64,000 nucleotides of DNA from Argentina anserina (taxonomy: Eukaryota; Streptophyta; Magnoliopsida; Rosales; Rosaceae): assembly GCF_933775445.1 (NCBI RefSeq), contig NC_065878.1, positions 18,239,395-18,303,394 of the forward strand, read 5' to 3'. The notes below the pieces were generated by a model that saw only the letters and a program-made list of their open reading frames with translations, searched no databases and was not told the DNA's origin. Positions 35,776 through 47,667 of this stretch are shown here, piece by piece (positions within the stretch are counted from its first letter, which is position 1; each line of letters starts with the position of its first letter). A program made the translations under genes and the position numbers.

Positions 35776-38723
35776 TTAATTTCGAGAGCGGACGTCCGCA
35801 ATATGTATTTAATTTCCAAGGTTACAGTAGCAGTCATTGTAATCCTCCTTTTCAGCTTTTGTTCTTTTACATTTAACCAGCTGAATTTTGTTTGCTGTAT
35901 AATGTGTAACTTGGTTTTATTTAATATCAGAAATTAGGAGCTTCTTTCTTCCGTCCATAATTGTGGGAGGAAATTTTAGATTTTATCTTGACTTTCATTT
36001 CAGGAAATAGAAGCTGAGGTTGCAGAGCTTGAAAGACAAAGGGACGATCTTGAGGCTCAATTGAAAAAGGTTACTTCACTTACTTTATATCTATGATTTC
36101 CTAAATGCGTACTTCCTTGAACTTTTTCTTTTATTTTGTTGTATCTTGCCCTAATTATATACTCATGTTTGCTCCAACATAGAAAACAAGTATCTATGTA
36201 TAATTACATTATATTTGCTCCTATATCCCGGTTTTCTTGTTAATCTTATATTCTGGTTCTTTTGATATTGCAGTTTTATGAAAATATGTATACGAGGATC
36301 ATGCATGCATCTACTAATATTGTTTTTCAAAAGAATTTCTAAAAATCGTTCCTAGATTCGTTACCATGCTGTTAAAGTACACCCATTAGTTTCAAGCCTT
36401 GGCACCAACAGCTAGTTAAGGCACTATGCCCATACAAGTGAGCTAAGCAAGATTATCTCAAGTGAGAGGACGGTCCAATCATGTTGTTTGAAAAGATGTC
36501 CTAGCTGCGTGGGAATTGATCCCCCAAACTTTCTCTAGCCTTTTTAAAAGAGAAAAAAAAAATTAAGACTGTCTCGGGCACACAATATCTTCTGCCTGAA
36601 ATTGTCTCATAATTCTTACCTAAATCTTCCCATCCTCGCTTCATGGAACTAATGGAACTCAAAATCTCAACCCAATTCTTTTGTAGGATTTTTCAAAGGA
36701 AAATAACAAATTTCATGAAAAATAGGAAATGAGTGTTTCAAATTGCGAAAATCACTGCTGATCTTATAGTTTTTTTATAATTATTGATCTTGGTTTCACT
36801 TTTTATTTTGCTGTTTGTATTATTCTCTGAAATTATATTTTTTTATGATGATGATGTTTTCCTTCTCCAAATGTGTATTGAATTAGCTTCCCTTCCATGA
36901 TTGTGAATCTGAAAGAGGGGCCAATTTGATCATGATGATTCTTTTGGTACAGGTTAATATCTCATTGGCTGCCGCTAATTCTCGCCTTCACAATACCAGG
37001 GAAGAGAGGGACCAATTTGAGGAAGCTAATACCAAGATTGTTGCTCACTTGGAAACAAAGGTTTTGATTTTATCCTGGATCTTAACCACCTCGCCCCCAC
37101 ACGGTTCATTCAATTGTAGTCATTTTTTTTAATTCTTTTTTGAATTTTTTTTACAGGAAGATGAACTATCAAAATCCATTGCCTCATGTAAGGTTGAGGC
37201 AGATGTTCTACAGACATGGATTAATTTTTTGGAAGATACTTGGGTACTCCAGCGTTCCTATGCAGAAATCAAGGAGAAGCAGGTCAAGTATGTTCTTCAA
37301 CTCTGTTTAATGCTAAATGTTCATTGCTCCATCACCTTGTTCCAAAAAAACCCGAAAGTTGTAGTTGAATATATGGTTTGTTTTCTTTCTTCTGCTGTAT
37401 AGATAGTGTTTGAATAGTTATTTCTTTTTACGTTTTAAGCGATGAATTGGAGAAACATGAGGACTATTTTGTGAACTTTGCCATTGATCTTCTCTCTGCC
37501 TACAAGGTATTGACGCCTCCACATTGCAGTCTCTCTTTCTCTTTATCTATCTTTTTCTTTAAGTTAACATCTCATGTTCTAATGCAGAAAGAGTTGGGCC
37601 CTTCTATCAGCCGTATAGGAAAATTTGTGGAGAATCTTAAGAATTTGAGCAAAAAGTAATGTTTTATTCATCTTTTTTCGTTGACACCATGATACTTGTG
37701 CCTTTGTTCTGTTTGGTCTGTTATTAATGTATGTTGACCGAACATTATACAGGTCAGGAGTTGTATCTAATGCAGAGAATGAGGAAGCTAAAGTATTAAA
37801 TCCATTAAGAAGTCTTGAGGAGGAATATTTGGACCATGAAACCAAGGTAAACACACACAGATCTCGAGATAAGGACTCTGGGTTCCTTTAGCGATTCAAT
37901 AGGTAGACTTTCTAAATCTAAAATGCTTGATTTGAAAAAGATAAAACAAAAAAAAGAACTTACTAGTTTGCTATTTAGCATCTTGAGTGAGGAATGTAGG
38001 ATGGTTCTGTATGAAAGTTAGTTTTTCATGTCAATTTTGGGTCTGATCCAAACTTTTCGTCTGCATGGGTATGCTTCAGAGTTCAGATTTTGGTTTCGAG
38101 GCACCCAATTCTGTTCTAGAACTTTTGTTGGTACTTGACACACAGGCATTTATCAAGTATTGTTGTTTTTATTTCAGATTATTACCACCTTCAGTGTAGT
38201 TGATAACATGAAAGCGCACTTTTATTCAGAACAGGCTAAAGCTTCCAGGTATGATTTTCTGGTGGTTTATTCAGTTTTCTGTTTTTTTTTTTTCATTTTT
38301 ATGCAATAAAAAAACCCTAAATATGACTTGGCTTGCCTAACTAGGAAAGAAGATCCAAAAGTTAAGGAGCTGTTTGATGATATTGAAAAATTAAGAGCGC
38401 AATTTGAAACTGTTGAGAGACCAATATTACAAATAGAGACTCCAGTTCCCCAAGCCGAAACTCCATCTGGTGACAAGTTTCAGAGCGCTCCCTCTGCTGA
38501 GGCAGCAGACGGCTCAGCTTCGCAGAAAGCTGAGACAACGAAGCATTCGGAGTCGGGTGCAGTCAAGGTAGAGCAAGTGCACGACCCTGAAGATGACCTA
38601 GCAAAGCTCGAATCAGAGTTTGGCAAGGTTGGTCAAGACTACTCAACAGAGGAGGTCGGTGAGTGGGAATTTGACGAGCTTGAGAGGGAATTACAATCTG
38701 GTGATTCATCAACTACCAAATAG
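30748..38723 (+). CDS. Long coiled-coil protein, 18 exons
   Basis: Eighteen exons with GT-AG borders and unbroken phase give 688 residues: 30748-30897, 30982-31218, 31323-31418, 31989-32041, 32148-32244, 32634-32707, 33105-33225, 33748-33858, 34421-34497, 35533-35599, 36004-36069, 36953-37060, 37157-37287, 37440-37506, 37588-37655, 37753-37846, 38178-38248 and 38345-38723. The start [15 protein letters not shown] fits an amphipathic helix. Residues ~230-560 are heptad-rich coiled coil ([40 protein letters not shown]). The tail is acidic with [15 protein letters not shown]. It resembles a conserved plant protein annotated centrosomal-like (Arabidopsis At2g37370, from memory); the function is unknown to me. 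No breaks are seen. Introns 9 and 10 carry transposon material. Confidence 0.88.
34613..34966. mobile_element. GC-rich fold-back element inserted in a TA repeat (intron 9)
   Basis: This ~350-bp GC-rich block sits inside a TA microsatellite (TA on the left at 34589-34612, ATATACATATATATA on the right) in an AT-rich intron. The left arm (TTTCAGGTGTGGACG...GATTCCGGCAACGGTAGGC...TCTGTGCCGGCCG...GGCGGCCGGAATC) is matched by the complement of the right arm (TTTCAGGTGCGAACG...GATTCCGGTGACGGCAGGC...TCTGTGCCGGTCG...GGCGGCCGGAATC). The arms therefore cover nearly the whole element. Insertion into TA repeats recalls Micron-type MITEs. No protein is encoded. Confidence 0.8.
35743..35818. repeat. TA microsatellite with possible excision or deletion relic (intron 10)
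   Basis: A TA run (35743-35771) is followed by TGTATTTAATTTC, then an ~18-bp insert carrying the palindrome GCGGACGTCCGC (35788-35799), then a second TATGTATTTAATTTC. The insert shares GCGGACGTCC with the fold-back element in the preceding intron. It may be the joined ends of a collapsed relative. Confidence 0.5.
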
Positions 38724-41700
38724 ACATATAATTATGTCGGATAGGTGGCTGTCTATTTAAATTTTAATAGATATCCTCTGTATAAAGTATGATCAAATCT
38801 GTCCCTGACCACCCAAAGGCGTTGCATACTTTCTTAGTAACTACTTTGTATCAACCTTTACTGATTTGTTAATTCTTCGTTGAATTCTCAAACCCGTATG
38901 TTGTAATGTCGAATATTTAGACAGAACGAGTGGAATGGAAGGTGTTGGTGTTAGTTGATATTTTAGCTTCTCGGCTATCTCCGTCGCAAAACCTACAACT
39001 CAGAATGTGGTGTTGGATTGCTTTCTTTTCTCTGTAGTGGGGAACTGGGGATCACCCCTTCTGACGTTTAACTTTAAGCGGGCCTCCCATGCTTCCACAC
39101 CAAGAAATGGAGGAGTGCAGCTGTGCAGGTAAGAATGTGGGTGCCTTCAGATTTTTTTGTTTATGCAGCTTAGGAATGGTATCCCAATATAGAAGTAGCA
39201 ATTTAGTTTTCATCTTTCAAGAGCATCATCATTATTCCAGGTCCTATGATTCCAGCAATAGGGTACAGAAGCTAGTGGACTGGGAATTTCTTGCACAAAG
39301 CCCCTCTAAAAGTAGTTTGTAGAATGACTTCTAAAGGGTGATGCTGAGAACTGTTTAGCAATCTTCAACCCTCGGTGCTGGTGGGATAGCCGGCAAGGCT
39401 GCCCGTACACTGAATCGGAGAGGCTCTAGTTTGTCAAACAGGGAACCAATTAGATAATCCTCAATCTAAGGTTGTGGGTCGATTATGTAGAACTTGTGGC
39501 TTTGCTTTGCTTGATCTACTTGTGATCCAGTTTGTCCCGCATATAGATAATGCAATATGTTGGTCAGTGACCAAAATTTGCTGATGCAAGAGTTGAAGAT
39601 TAAGTTGAGGTTGGAGGGTCCAAGGATAAAGAGGAAACACTTGCTATAGGAGACAATTGGGGATCCTACCAAAGTCATTTGTCTTGATGAAGAACCAACA
39701 TTAAACGTACTTCTTCACATTCGTTCCCAAATATCAGTTCAAAACTACTCGTTTCTAGCCATTTTCCTACACGAAATTGTTATTCACGCTCTTAGTTTGC
39801 CACTATGTACTCTAAACTTTAAATTTTTCAGTTTGAAACACTTGTAAAAGAAGTGTCATAAAATGACAAACTAAGAGTGTGAATAACATCGTCATTCTAA
39901 TATGTTTTTTCTAATAGGCAAACTGCCATTAATTTATTGAAATCAAACTAACAAAGGAGAGAGACAAAATAACTTGACCTCTTATGTCTGATACTCCAAC
40001 AAAGAGAATAAACAAAAGCTCAATCTGACATGTGTACACCCACACATGCAAAACCATATATATAAAAAACTCCTAGCAAATAGCAAACATTCAACTAAGA
40101 AACCCTTAATTAAAGGACGATATGAAGCTGATAGCATTGGCAGACAGTTATGAGATACCAAGAATAGAGAAAATAGACATATCGTGATGCTTCTTGTAAG
40201 GATGAAAAGAATGCATAGCAGACTCTGAACAATTCTAAAAGATGACGTTAGTCTTTCAACACATTAAAAATCTTACATTAAATACATAGACATTAAGCTC
40301 ATTCATGGTTTTAAACTTGAAAAAAATAATATTCTTATATGCTCCTATGCTCTGATTATTCTCTTATTTATATCGAAACTAAATGAAAATGATATGGCGA
40401 TACTTGTGAAAATAGTAGTCAAAATACCAACAATGAACGATGTATTTTGATATCAATAGAATATATTGATCCATTGTTTTTCATCACTAGTGTCTAAGAT
40501 AGCTCTCTAGACATAACCAACCATTTGGACTTTGGAGAAGGAGGGAATCCCCATGGCTTTGTTTAGTGTGTTGAAATTGAAAAATGAAACGGACAGAAAA
40601 AGATTGAACGTAAAGGTCGGGAAGTTGCTAGGTTAAACGAAGAAGACAATAATCAAAGTCTCGAGCTTCGCATGGCAATGCATCCGGAATTTCCATATCC
40701 CACCACCAAATGTCGGATTCTGTTTGTCTTTTGATGAGCTCCACACCTCTCACTCTCTTCCTCTATAAAAAAATCTTATCTACTTAAGCTCTCATTCCAT
40801 TGTTTAAAGAAAACCAAGTTCATGATGGAAGATCCAAAAGCATCAAAGCTCTGTGTGCACGTACTGATAAAACTTGTTAGAAAGTTGGGTTCGTTTTGTT
40901 TTCTTTATCGTGATCATTAAATATCAGAGTGAAAAACAAACCCGGGAATTCAGTAAAAGTAGCTAGCAGATCATCAGGTGAAGTAGCATAAAGTCATTCT
41001 TTAATTAGTTCTAATTAACTATAAGCATTACTCTATTGATTAGAAGTGATTTTCAGGTTCTGCTTTCTGATTAGTAGGGGGACTGAGAGATAAAAGTGTC
41101 TCTTTAGCTCTAAGTACTTCATTACTATATTGATTACAAGAGCTTTTCATGTTGAGAGAGAGAGAGAGAGAGAGAGTTTTATATTGGAAGAATGCAGAAA
41201 AGCCAGGTTTTAAGATGTGAGTTGGTTCCCAATTTGAATTTGAGGAGTAACTACACACATGTATATATTTTCATGTACATGATCCTAACTGATGAGTATT
41301 TAACTCACTAGCTAATAGAATAGCTTATATTTTCATGTACTTTTGAATTATTCTGCTTCTATGCACTAAAGTCTCAGATATTAAGATCTTTTATCTAGTA
41401 AATCCAAAAACAATTTTAAGTTAAAAAAGCCAAGTAGATGATTAGTAGCTTGAAGAATCAAAATGAACTCATTCTTACATCATGCCATCATGGTGCTTAT
41501 TAATTCTAGCGTTATATGCTTTTTAGCTGTTTGGTCCCAAATGACTTTATATGATTAAGTCCTAGTGATCAAAGTTGCTTAACCATTGCAGTTTTTCTCC
41601 TCCCAGTCAATTCTTTGTCTTCTACATATAACCAAAAGAAATGAGCCACAAGAAAACCTTTTCTCTTCAAGAAAAAAAAAACAGAATTAATTAAAGAAAT

Positions 41701-41925
41701 TGGCCAACAAACTAAGGTCCACACTCCATATATATAATGTTTGAAATTGTATATGTGGAAATTGGAATAAACAGAGTGACTGCTACTTTGAACCCTTTTA
41801 AAAGGCTGCATAACCCCTTCAAAACCCTCACAAAGCTCAGCTTCATTTGAAATACTTCTCTTCCAAGTTTCAAACATCAGATTCTTTCTTGTATTAACAC
41901 CATAGAGAAAGTACTCAAAGTAGTG
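38724..41925. other. Intergenic spacer between the coiled-coil and MAKR genes
   Basis: 38724-39000 is the probable 3' UTR of the coiled-coil gene, and 41.6-41.9 kb is the MAKR promoter and leader. A 114-bp hairpin lies at 39776-39889. A GA microsatellite lies at 41154-41176. The frame at 39089-39322 has no recognisable domain. Confidence 0.5.
39776..39889. repeat. Hairpin with ~27-bp arms
   Basis: ATTGTTATTCACGCTCTTAG-TTTGCCA (39776-39802) is matched by the complement of TGACAAACTAAGAGTGTGAA-TAAC (39864-39886) with two or three mismatches. The loop is about 60 bp and contains a smaller inverted pair (ACACTT/AAGTGT). This could be a small MITE. Confidence 0.6.
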
Positions 41926-43044
41926 ATGGCTGTTGAACACTTATCCTATAATCCTTCAGAAGATGACTACATAGACATGGAAGTCGGTTCATACTCCGCC
42001 TTCTTCTCCCATTCCATGAGCTCTCCTCCACACCCAAGAGAGTTTGAGTTTCAAATGTCATCAAGCTCACTAGAAATAGAGCCTCCAACTACTTCACCAG
42101 CTGATGAACTTTTCTACAAAGGAAAGCTCCTTCCTCTTCACCTCCCACCGCGTTTACAAATGGTTGAAAAACTACTCCAAAACTCCATTTCATGCCATAA
42201 GCCAAAAGATAGATATGAAGATTTCTATAGTACCCCATTAGCTACTACTTTCACAACTCCAACAACAATGAGTACACCATTTGAATCCTGCAACATCTCA
42301 CCTGCTGAGTCTTGTCAAGTAAGCAGAGAGCTGAACCGGGATGAGTATATATTCGAGTATGCAACTGAAGAAAGTGGATTTGGATATGTCCATGAAAACT
42401 CCAAAAAGTCTTGGACCAAAAAGTTGAAGCAGTACTCCTCACTTGGGTCTAAGCTCAAGGCTTCAAGGGCTTATCTTAAGTCCTTGTTTGGCAAAACTGG
42501 TTGCTCTAATGAGTCCAGTGCTCTAGCAGCAGCTAAGAATGCAGATGAAGGAATGGTTATGAAATCCGAGGACTTGAGTAAGTATGAGAAGATGGGAAAG
42601 AGAAAGCCCTTTGGACAAATTCAGAAGGATAAATATAGAATGTCTGCTTCTGGCATGAGGAGCTTCAACAAGAAAAAGTTCAATGAAAATGGTGCTGGTC
42701 TTCACAGAAGGTCATTTTCGTTAGCTATCAAGCGACATTCATCAAAGAATTCTACTTCCCCATCCTCCTCATCCTCCTCCTCCTCCTCCTCATCATCATC
42801 ATCAGCTTCTTCAATATCATGTTCAAATCATTCAAATGGGACTCAGGGGCCAAAGTTTCTGAAGAGATGCAACAGTGCAAATTCAGAAATGGAGAGTTCA
42901 ATTCAGGGGGCCATTGCACACTGCAAGCAATCTCAGCAAACACTTCGTTCGAGAAAGACTGCTAGTGAAGTTGGATTTTACTCATTGCCAACTTCACTGT
43001 CACCTTGTCAGGACAAGGAAGGACCACATCTTTGCCGGGGATGA
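41926..43044 (+). CDS. MAKR4: Membrane-associated kinase regulator, MAKR4-like
   Basis: A single exon encodes 372 residues. The start is the ATG at 41926. The N-terminus is acidic (SEDDYIDMEVGSYSAFFSHS) and runs into the family blocks REFEFQMS and SPADELFYKGKLLPLHLPPR. The centre is rich in Lys and Arg (KKSWTKKLKQYSSLGSKLKA), suited to binding anionic phospholipids at the plasma membrane. A serine run at codons ~280-295 is encoded by TCC/TCA repeats. The C-terminus has the conserved SIQGAIAHCKQSQ motif. MAKR/BKI1-type proteins dock on the plasma membrane and modulate receptor kinases; MAKR4 of Arabidopsis acts in lateral root initiation. The subfamily name is from motif memory. Confidence 0.85.
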   Translation: MAVEHLSYNPSEDDYIDMEVGSYSAFFSHSMSSPPHPREFEFQMSSSSLEIEPPTTSPADELFYKGKLLPLHLPPRLQMVEKLLQNSISCHKPKDRYEDFYSTPLATTFTTPTTMSTPFESCNISPAESCQVSRELNRDEYIFEYATEESGFGYVHENSKKSWTKKLKQYSSLGSKLKASRAYLKSLFGKTGCSNESSALAAAKNADEGMVMKSEDLSKYEKMGKRKPFGQIQKDKYRMSASGMRSFNKKKFNENGAGLHRRSFSLAIKRHSSKNSTSPSSSSSSSSSSSSSSASSISCSNHSNGTQGPKFLKRCNSANSEMESSIQGAIAHCKQSQQTLRSRKTASEVGFYSLPTSLSPCQDKEGPHLCRG

Positions 43045-43777
43045 GAACAAAGAGAACTTTGTTTTGCTGTGATTTTCTTTAACTTGCTTCACAAATTTTC
43101 TGAATGGAGATGGTTTGGTACACTGCCTCTAAAACTACCAAGCAGGAAAATCCTGTTATAGTTTGTTCAAAGCCTCAATGATATTTCTGTCCTACACTAG
43201 TATAGAACCTCAAATCGCATTCAACAGTTTGATTGATTGATGTGCTTTGAGTCATTTGCTACCTCTATTTTAGTGGTTTTTGATATTCTGTCTTTCCTTA
43301 ACAAGCAATAATTTCATGTTTCTTTTCTTTTTTACTAGATAAATTCTTCCAGCTCAACATTAAACGTAGTCCTAATTCCCCACATTGCTGATCGATTTTC
43401 TCTAGATCACGTTCAACTGCCTAACAAATTTTACATTCCGAACAGCTGTATAGAAAGTGTAGGATAAAACGAAGCTATACTGAACATATACTCCTGAATT
43501 ATTTTAGCTACTTTAGAAAACATGCCATCATCATTATCAAGTTTTCATCAGTGCTGCAGTAGTTAGATCTGTCGAAAGAGTGGAAACCAAGTCTACATTA
43601 TCTGTGGCTCCTTTTTTTTCTTTTCTTTTTTTTGAGGTGAAGGAGGTCAGATATCTTTGTGGCTCCTGATTCCACATGATCGAAGTCAGGCTAAAACTGT
43701 TTATAAGGAAGATTACAGTGTCTGATTACTGGATAAAGAGAATGGTTACTATACAAACATTGTATCATTGATCAATC

Positions 43778-44175
43778 AGCTCTATCATTTGTACTAATAC
43801 TTATTTAACTTCAAAGTAAACCTTAGATTAAGCAAAGATCACCATCATTATGTCCCAGCCAATCATCCAAACACGAGTTTCGAATACCCTCCTGTCTCTT
43901 AAGAATAGCTAAAAGACATATCTAACTCTCAATTGTTTCACAGTAGTGTAATACCATTGCATTCTGTACTCATTCTCTGCTTTCGGAAAATTGTATATAT
44001 ATGAGGTACGAGTAAATGCATGTCATTTGTTGATCCAAGAATCATTTTGTGTTCTTAACATATTCAACTTGAGATGACGAAATGCTATCGAGTGCAGGAC
44101 AAACAACCTTTAGTTGGCTTTTGGTTACTTTCATTTGCTTTTCCATAATAATCTTAGTGGGTTATACTCCTTAAA
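43778..44175 (+). repeat. Segmental duplication, unit A copy 1
   Basis: ~400 bp beginning near CTTCAAAGTAAACCTTAGAT and including TAAAAGACATATCTAACTCT and ACAAACAACCTTTAGTTGGC recur in the same orientation at 47668-48060. Identity is roughly 85% with short indels. Confidence 0.85.
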
Positions 44176-44704
44176 TTGAGTGAGCATGTCAACCAGAAAT
44201 TTGACAGGATTAGAGGGCAAAAGAAGGAAATAATGGTTATTGCTTCATCTTTTTAGTTTAACATAACACAGAATCCATACCCATTGAAAAGTTAAAATAT
44301 GTGGAAAGTTAGCAACATAGAGGCGGATTCAAAATCCGGTATATGTCTAGGGGAAGAGTTTTTTTTTTTTTTTTGTAATTTCTTGTTGCATATGAGACAC
44401 ATCAAAAGAATTTTTTTCACGAAACAATAACAAAGTGCACATGAGAAAACCTTTTCAATGTTAATATTAAATGAAAGTGAAAATAATTTTCTTATCTCCA
44501 CTACTATAACTAAAAGTCTTCATTTGGTGTCAACAGTCTTACCTTAAAAATGATCTGCTAGAAATACTCATACCACATAGAATGATAAATTGAAATAATA
44601 ATATATAGGGGAGGGTCAAAAAGAAAATAATAAAAGAAAATGAGAAAAATAAAATTACAATAGATAAAAAGGGCAAATTTATACCGTAAAAAGGTAAAAA
44701 GGAG

Positions 44705-45605
44705 TGCTAGAGACACCAACCATTTATACCAAAATCTTATTCCAAGTGCTGTGGATGTGCCAACTCACTAGCTATATTTGGAAGAAATTGCTAACATAAG
44801 GGAGGTCGGGACCTCCCATTTACTTTGAAAAATAACTAAAATGTTATTTACACCTTCTTAATTTTTTCAAAATGCCCACACTCTAATAAAATCAACAAAT
44901 CTCTATTTTTTTACTTTAAAATTCATTCAATTGATTTAAACATATTACAATTTTATCGAGTTTCTCAGTATAATTAACAAATAAAATTTATCTACATTTA
45001 TAACAACAAAATGCATTTAAACGGGCAGATCACAATAAATTGGAAAAATAAAACAGCTAAAAATTTACAAAAAAAATAAACGTCTATAAAATGAGAACAA
45101 TATTTTTGTTTGGATGCATGTGAATTATTGAAACGATATTATCATAGTTTAGTTAGATGAGGGAGGAGTCTGTTTGAAATTATTAAGGTAAGAAAAAAAT
45201 TTGAGAAATCAAATATATGGTATTGAGATCTTTGTTTTTTTATTTTAATTCTTATATTTGTATGTATTGGTAATTTTCATTAATTGACAAAGTCAGTACT
45301 AATTTGAAAAATGAAGGAGGTCGGTCTAAGTACTGTTTTGGGAGGTGTGAATAGAAGCACCCGAATGGAATCCTTACTCAAAGAAAAAGATAGTAAAGAT
45401 TTCTATTCTTTGACGATCATTTGGTTTTTTATTCGAAAATTTGTTTGTTTGGTTTTGATAGATTTTGATTATATTTAACCTTTTTTTTTACTTGTATTAT
45501 TTCTATATCATTAGTCTCTTAATAGAAAGATTGATGACAAGGCAAGTGCCACATCATTTGATATCAATATTTGGTATAACTTTTTGGTGTATCAAGTATT
45601 TTGTG
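44705..45605. mobile_element. ~900-bp TIR element, diverged
   Basis: The left end GACACCAACCATTTATACCAAAATC...GATGTGCC pairs with the complement of the right end TACACCAAAAAGTTATACCA-AATATTG...GATGTGGCACTTGCC. The TIRs are ~50-60 bp at about 70% identity by eye. No transposase is present. It encloses a second, weaker TIR element. Confidence 0.5.
44800..45365. mobile_element. Possible nested TIR element related to the next one
   Basis: The right end (GTTTTGGGAGGTGTGAATAG-AAGCACCC, ending ~45362) is closely similar to the right end of the element at 45628-46355. The left end (~44800, GGGACCTCCCATTTACTT) pairs only weakly with it. If real, it is a same-family copy nested in the 44705-45605 element. 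Confidence 0.35.
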
Positions 45606-45627
45606 TAAAGAAAAAGTGAAAAAAATG

Positions 45628-46355
45628 GAACTTCTATTCATACGTCCCAAAATGGCACATACACCTCCTTTTTTCAAACCAACCTTGACAAAATCAACAC
45701 ATGTGAAATGACAACAAATATTAAGACTACAATATAAAATAAAATAAAATAAATCTCAACTCTTATTCCAGTACATACGGCATAAATCTTAAATGAGAGA
45801 AAATATTCAATCGATGGTTAAGTAAAATTTTAATATCCAAGAACAATATATCCAAAATCATTCACAATTAATATTTAAGTAAAATTTTATGTTAGTTTCA
45901 AAGGTTATGTAATCTGTAGACATTATCTTTTCGAAATATAATGTGCATATTGTATCGATATTAATTTTTTAGGTTTTAGTTTCTGTTTACAGTGACTTTA
46001 TTTTTCAGTTTCACTGTAATGATCATAATCAATGATATGATGTTAAAGAATTTTTAGATAAATAAATTTGGCAATGTAATGTAACTTTGAACAAACAAGT
46101 CAACTATGAATCTAGACAAACTAAGAGCTTATTGAATGGACAAAAAAATCACTATGATAGAGGTCTGATTAAAGGAGGTATAATTAACAATTGTGGAGGT
46201 ACATATAATATTTTATTAATTTAATTGAACAATGAGTATTTTAGGAAAAATATAGAGGTCTAAATAGCACTTAGCTATTTTATAAAAGCGCATTGGACGT
46301 CCATTGACTAAAGAGGTGTATGTACCATTTTGGGAGGTATGAATAGAAACTCCCT
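45628..46355. mobile_element. ~730-bp MITE-like element with ~42-bp TIRs
   Basis: The left end GGAACTTCTATTCATACGTC-CCAAAATGGCACATACACCTCC is matched by the complement of the right end (GGGAGTTTCTATTCATACCT-CCCAAAATGGTACATACACCTC). The interior is non-coding. The target duplication is obscured by surrounding A-rich sequence. Confidence 0.75.
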
Positions 46356-46379
46356 AAAGAAAATGAGAATGAAAAAAAC

Positions 46380-46535
46380 GTGCATGTTAATGAATTTTTA
46401 AAGGATGAAGAAATTATTCGCTTATGTGAAAATAAAGATGAAAACTCAAAAACTGCGTCGAGTGGGATTCAAACCTCAAATAAGAAGGAAAATGAATTAG
46501 ACACTTAACCAACTAAACCAAAGCTGCTTTGGTTA
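46380..46535 (-). mobile_element. tRNA-derived SINE-like sequence
   Basis: The minus strand carries TGGTTTAGTTGG (46509-46520), one base off the pol III A box TRGCNNAGYNGG. After 33 bases it has GGTTTGAATCC (46465-46475), one base off the B box GGTTCGANTCC. Spacing and order fit a tRNA-type promoter, but no acceptor stem or anticodon arm can be folded, so it is not a tRNA gene. The outer limits are uncertain. Confidence 0.5.
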
Positions 46536-46609
46536 CCAATAAACACTTACATTTATATGTAAGAAAATTCTGTCTAGCCTTAAAGCCAGACGACCTACCA
46601 CCTAGATCA

Positions 46610-46955
46610 GCCATTGTAGCAACAAAGAAATATTTATCATTGTTGTTATCATAAGTTTTATTTAATCTTTGTATGAACATTGTTACATAAATCACAATTT
46701 TTCGATGAGGGAGGTCTAAAAAACAGCTTGTTGGCATGGATTCTTGATAAAAATCTAAGACAAGCTATACATGAACTTCTCATAAGAGGTTGCATACCTT
46801 CAACGTGATATTGTGAGCAGTAAATGAAAGAACTATGAACCCACTTATTAAAAGGAAATGGTGGGAAATGAGCTGCAATTACCATTACCAGTTCAGGTGT
46901 TTGAAGTCTACTAGTCTAATGTACTTTTAAGCACTTTGCATATATAATACAAGGG
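46610..46955 (+). repeat. Segmental duplication, unit B copy 1
   Basis: ~345 bp containing CAAAGAAATATTTA, TGTTACATAAATCACA, GAACTTCTCATAAGA and TTGCCATTACCAGTT-like words recurs in the same orientation at 52470-52800. Identity is ~75-80% with indels. Confidence 0.75.
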
Positions 46956-46973
46956 GGTAGATCTGTGAAATCC

Positions 46974-47636
46974 CAAATTATAGTTAATAATATACTCCGA
47001 TTATTATCCATTAGATTTACTAGCGATTAACGGTTAAGATAACTCATAAAAACTGTTAACACTCCTGTTTAAACTTCAAAGACATAATAGAAAGTAATAA
47101 TTACTGCTCCTTTTGGAATACAATTAAGAGTGAATAGTTCTTTTCCTATTGAAACTCAAAAAGGGAGAAAAGAGAGACGATTAGTTTTTGACATTGCACG
47201 ATGAAATGAAACTTCAATCTCTTCTCTACCTCAATCTCACTATTTTGATTTTTGAAGTTGAAGATTGAATAATTTTGAAGATGTATATCAGTTCATTGTG
47301 ATTTTCTATTTTGAGCAAATTGTCAAATAGTTTAGACTTTGTATGTCTATGAATGCAAGATAAATTTGGTAGTCCATACGAAAAAAATGTTGATGCAATT
47401 TCTAATTTTTCGTAATTATGAGAAGAAATCACAATAATTATTTCATATTACAAAACGGGTAGTTAACATGTATAATTAATTCTAAAGAATTGTAAAAAAA
47501 AAAAAGAGAGAGAATGAATTCATAGTGTGTACACATATATATATATATATATAAGAAATAACTAATTAATTGTATTTATATTCAACTGTTAATCGCTGGT
47601 AGATCTAATGGATAGTAATCATTAATACCTAATTTA
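46974..47636. mobile_element. ~660-bp TIR element between duplication units
   Basis: The left end ...TTATCCATTAGATTTACTAGCGATTAACGG pairs with the complement of the right end ...CTATCCATTAGATCTACCAGCGATTAACAG. The best core is 36 bp, with weaker pairing outward to ~60 bp. It is non-coding and contains a TA run near 47530-47552. Confidence 0.65.
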
Positions 47637-47667
47637 GTGCAAGAACTAAGAAGTCTTTTGCTCAAAC

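Noticed and set aside
44320..44345. GAGGCGGATTCAAAATCCG as the terminus of another hAT element
   Set aside because: It resembles a known style of hAT end, but no matching opposite end or 8-bp duplication was found nearby.
46440..46535. A tRNA gene on the minus strand
   Set aside because: The A and B boxes are present, but no acceptor stem, anticodon arm or proper T-stem can be formed. Kept only as a SINE-like element.
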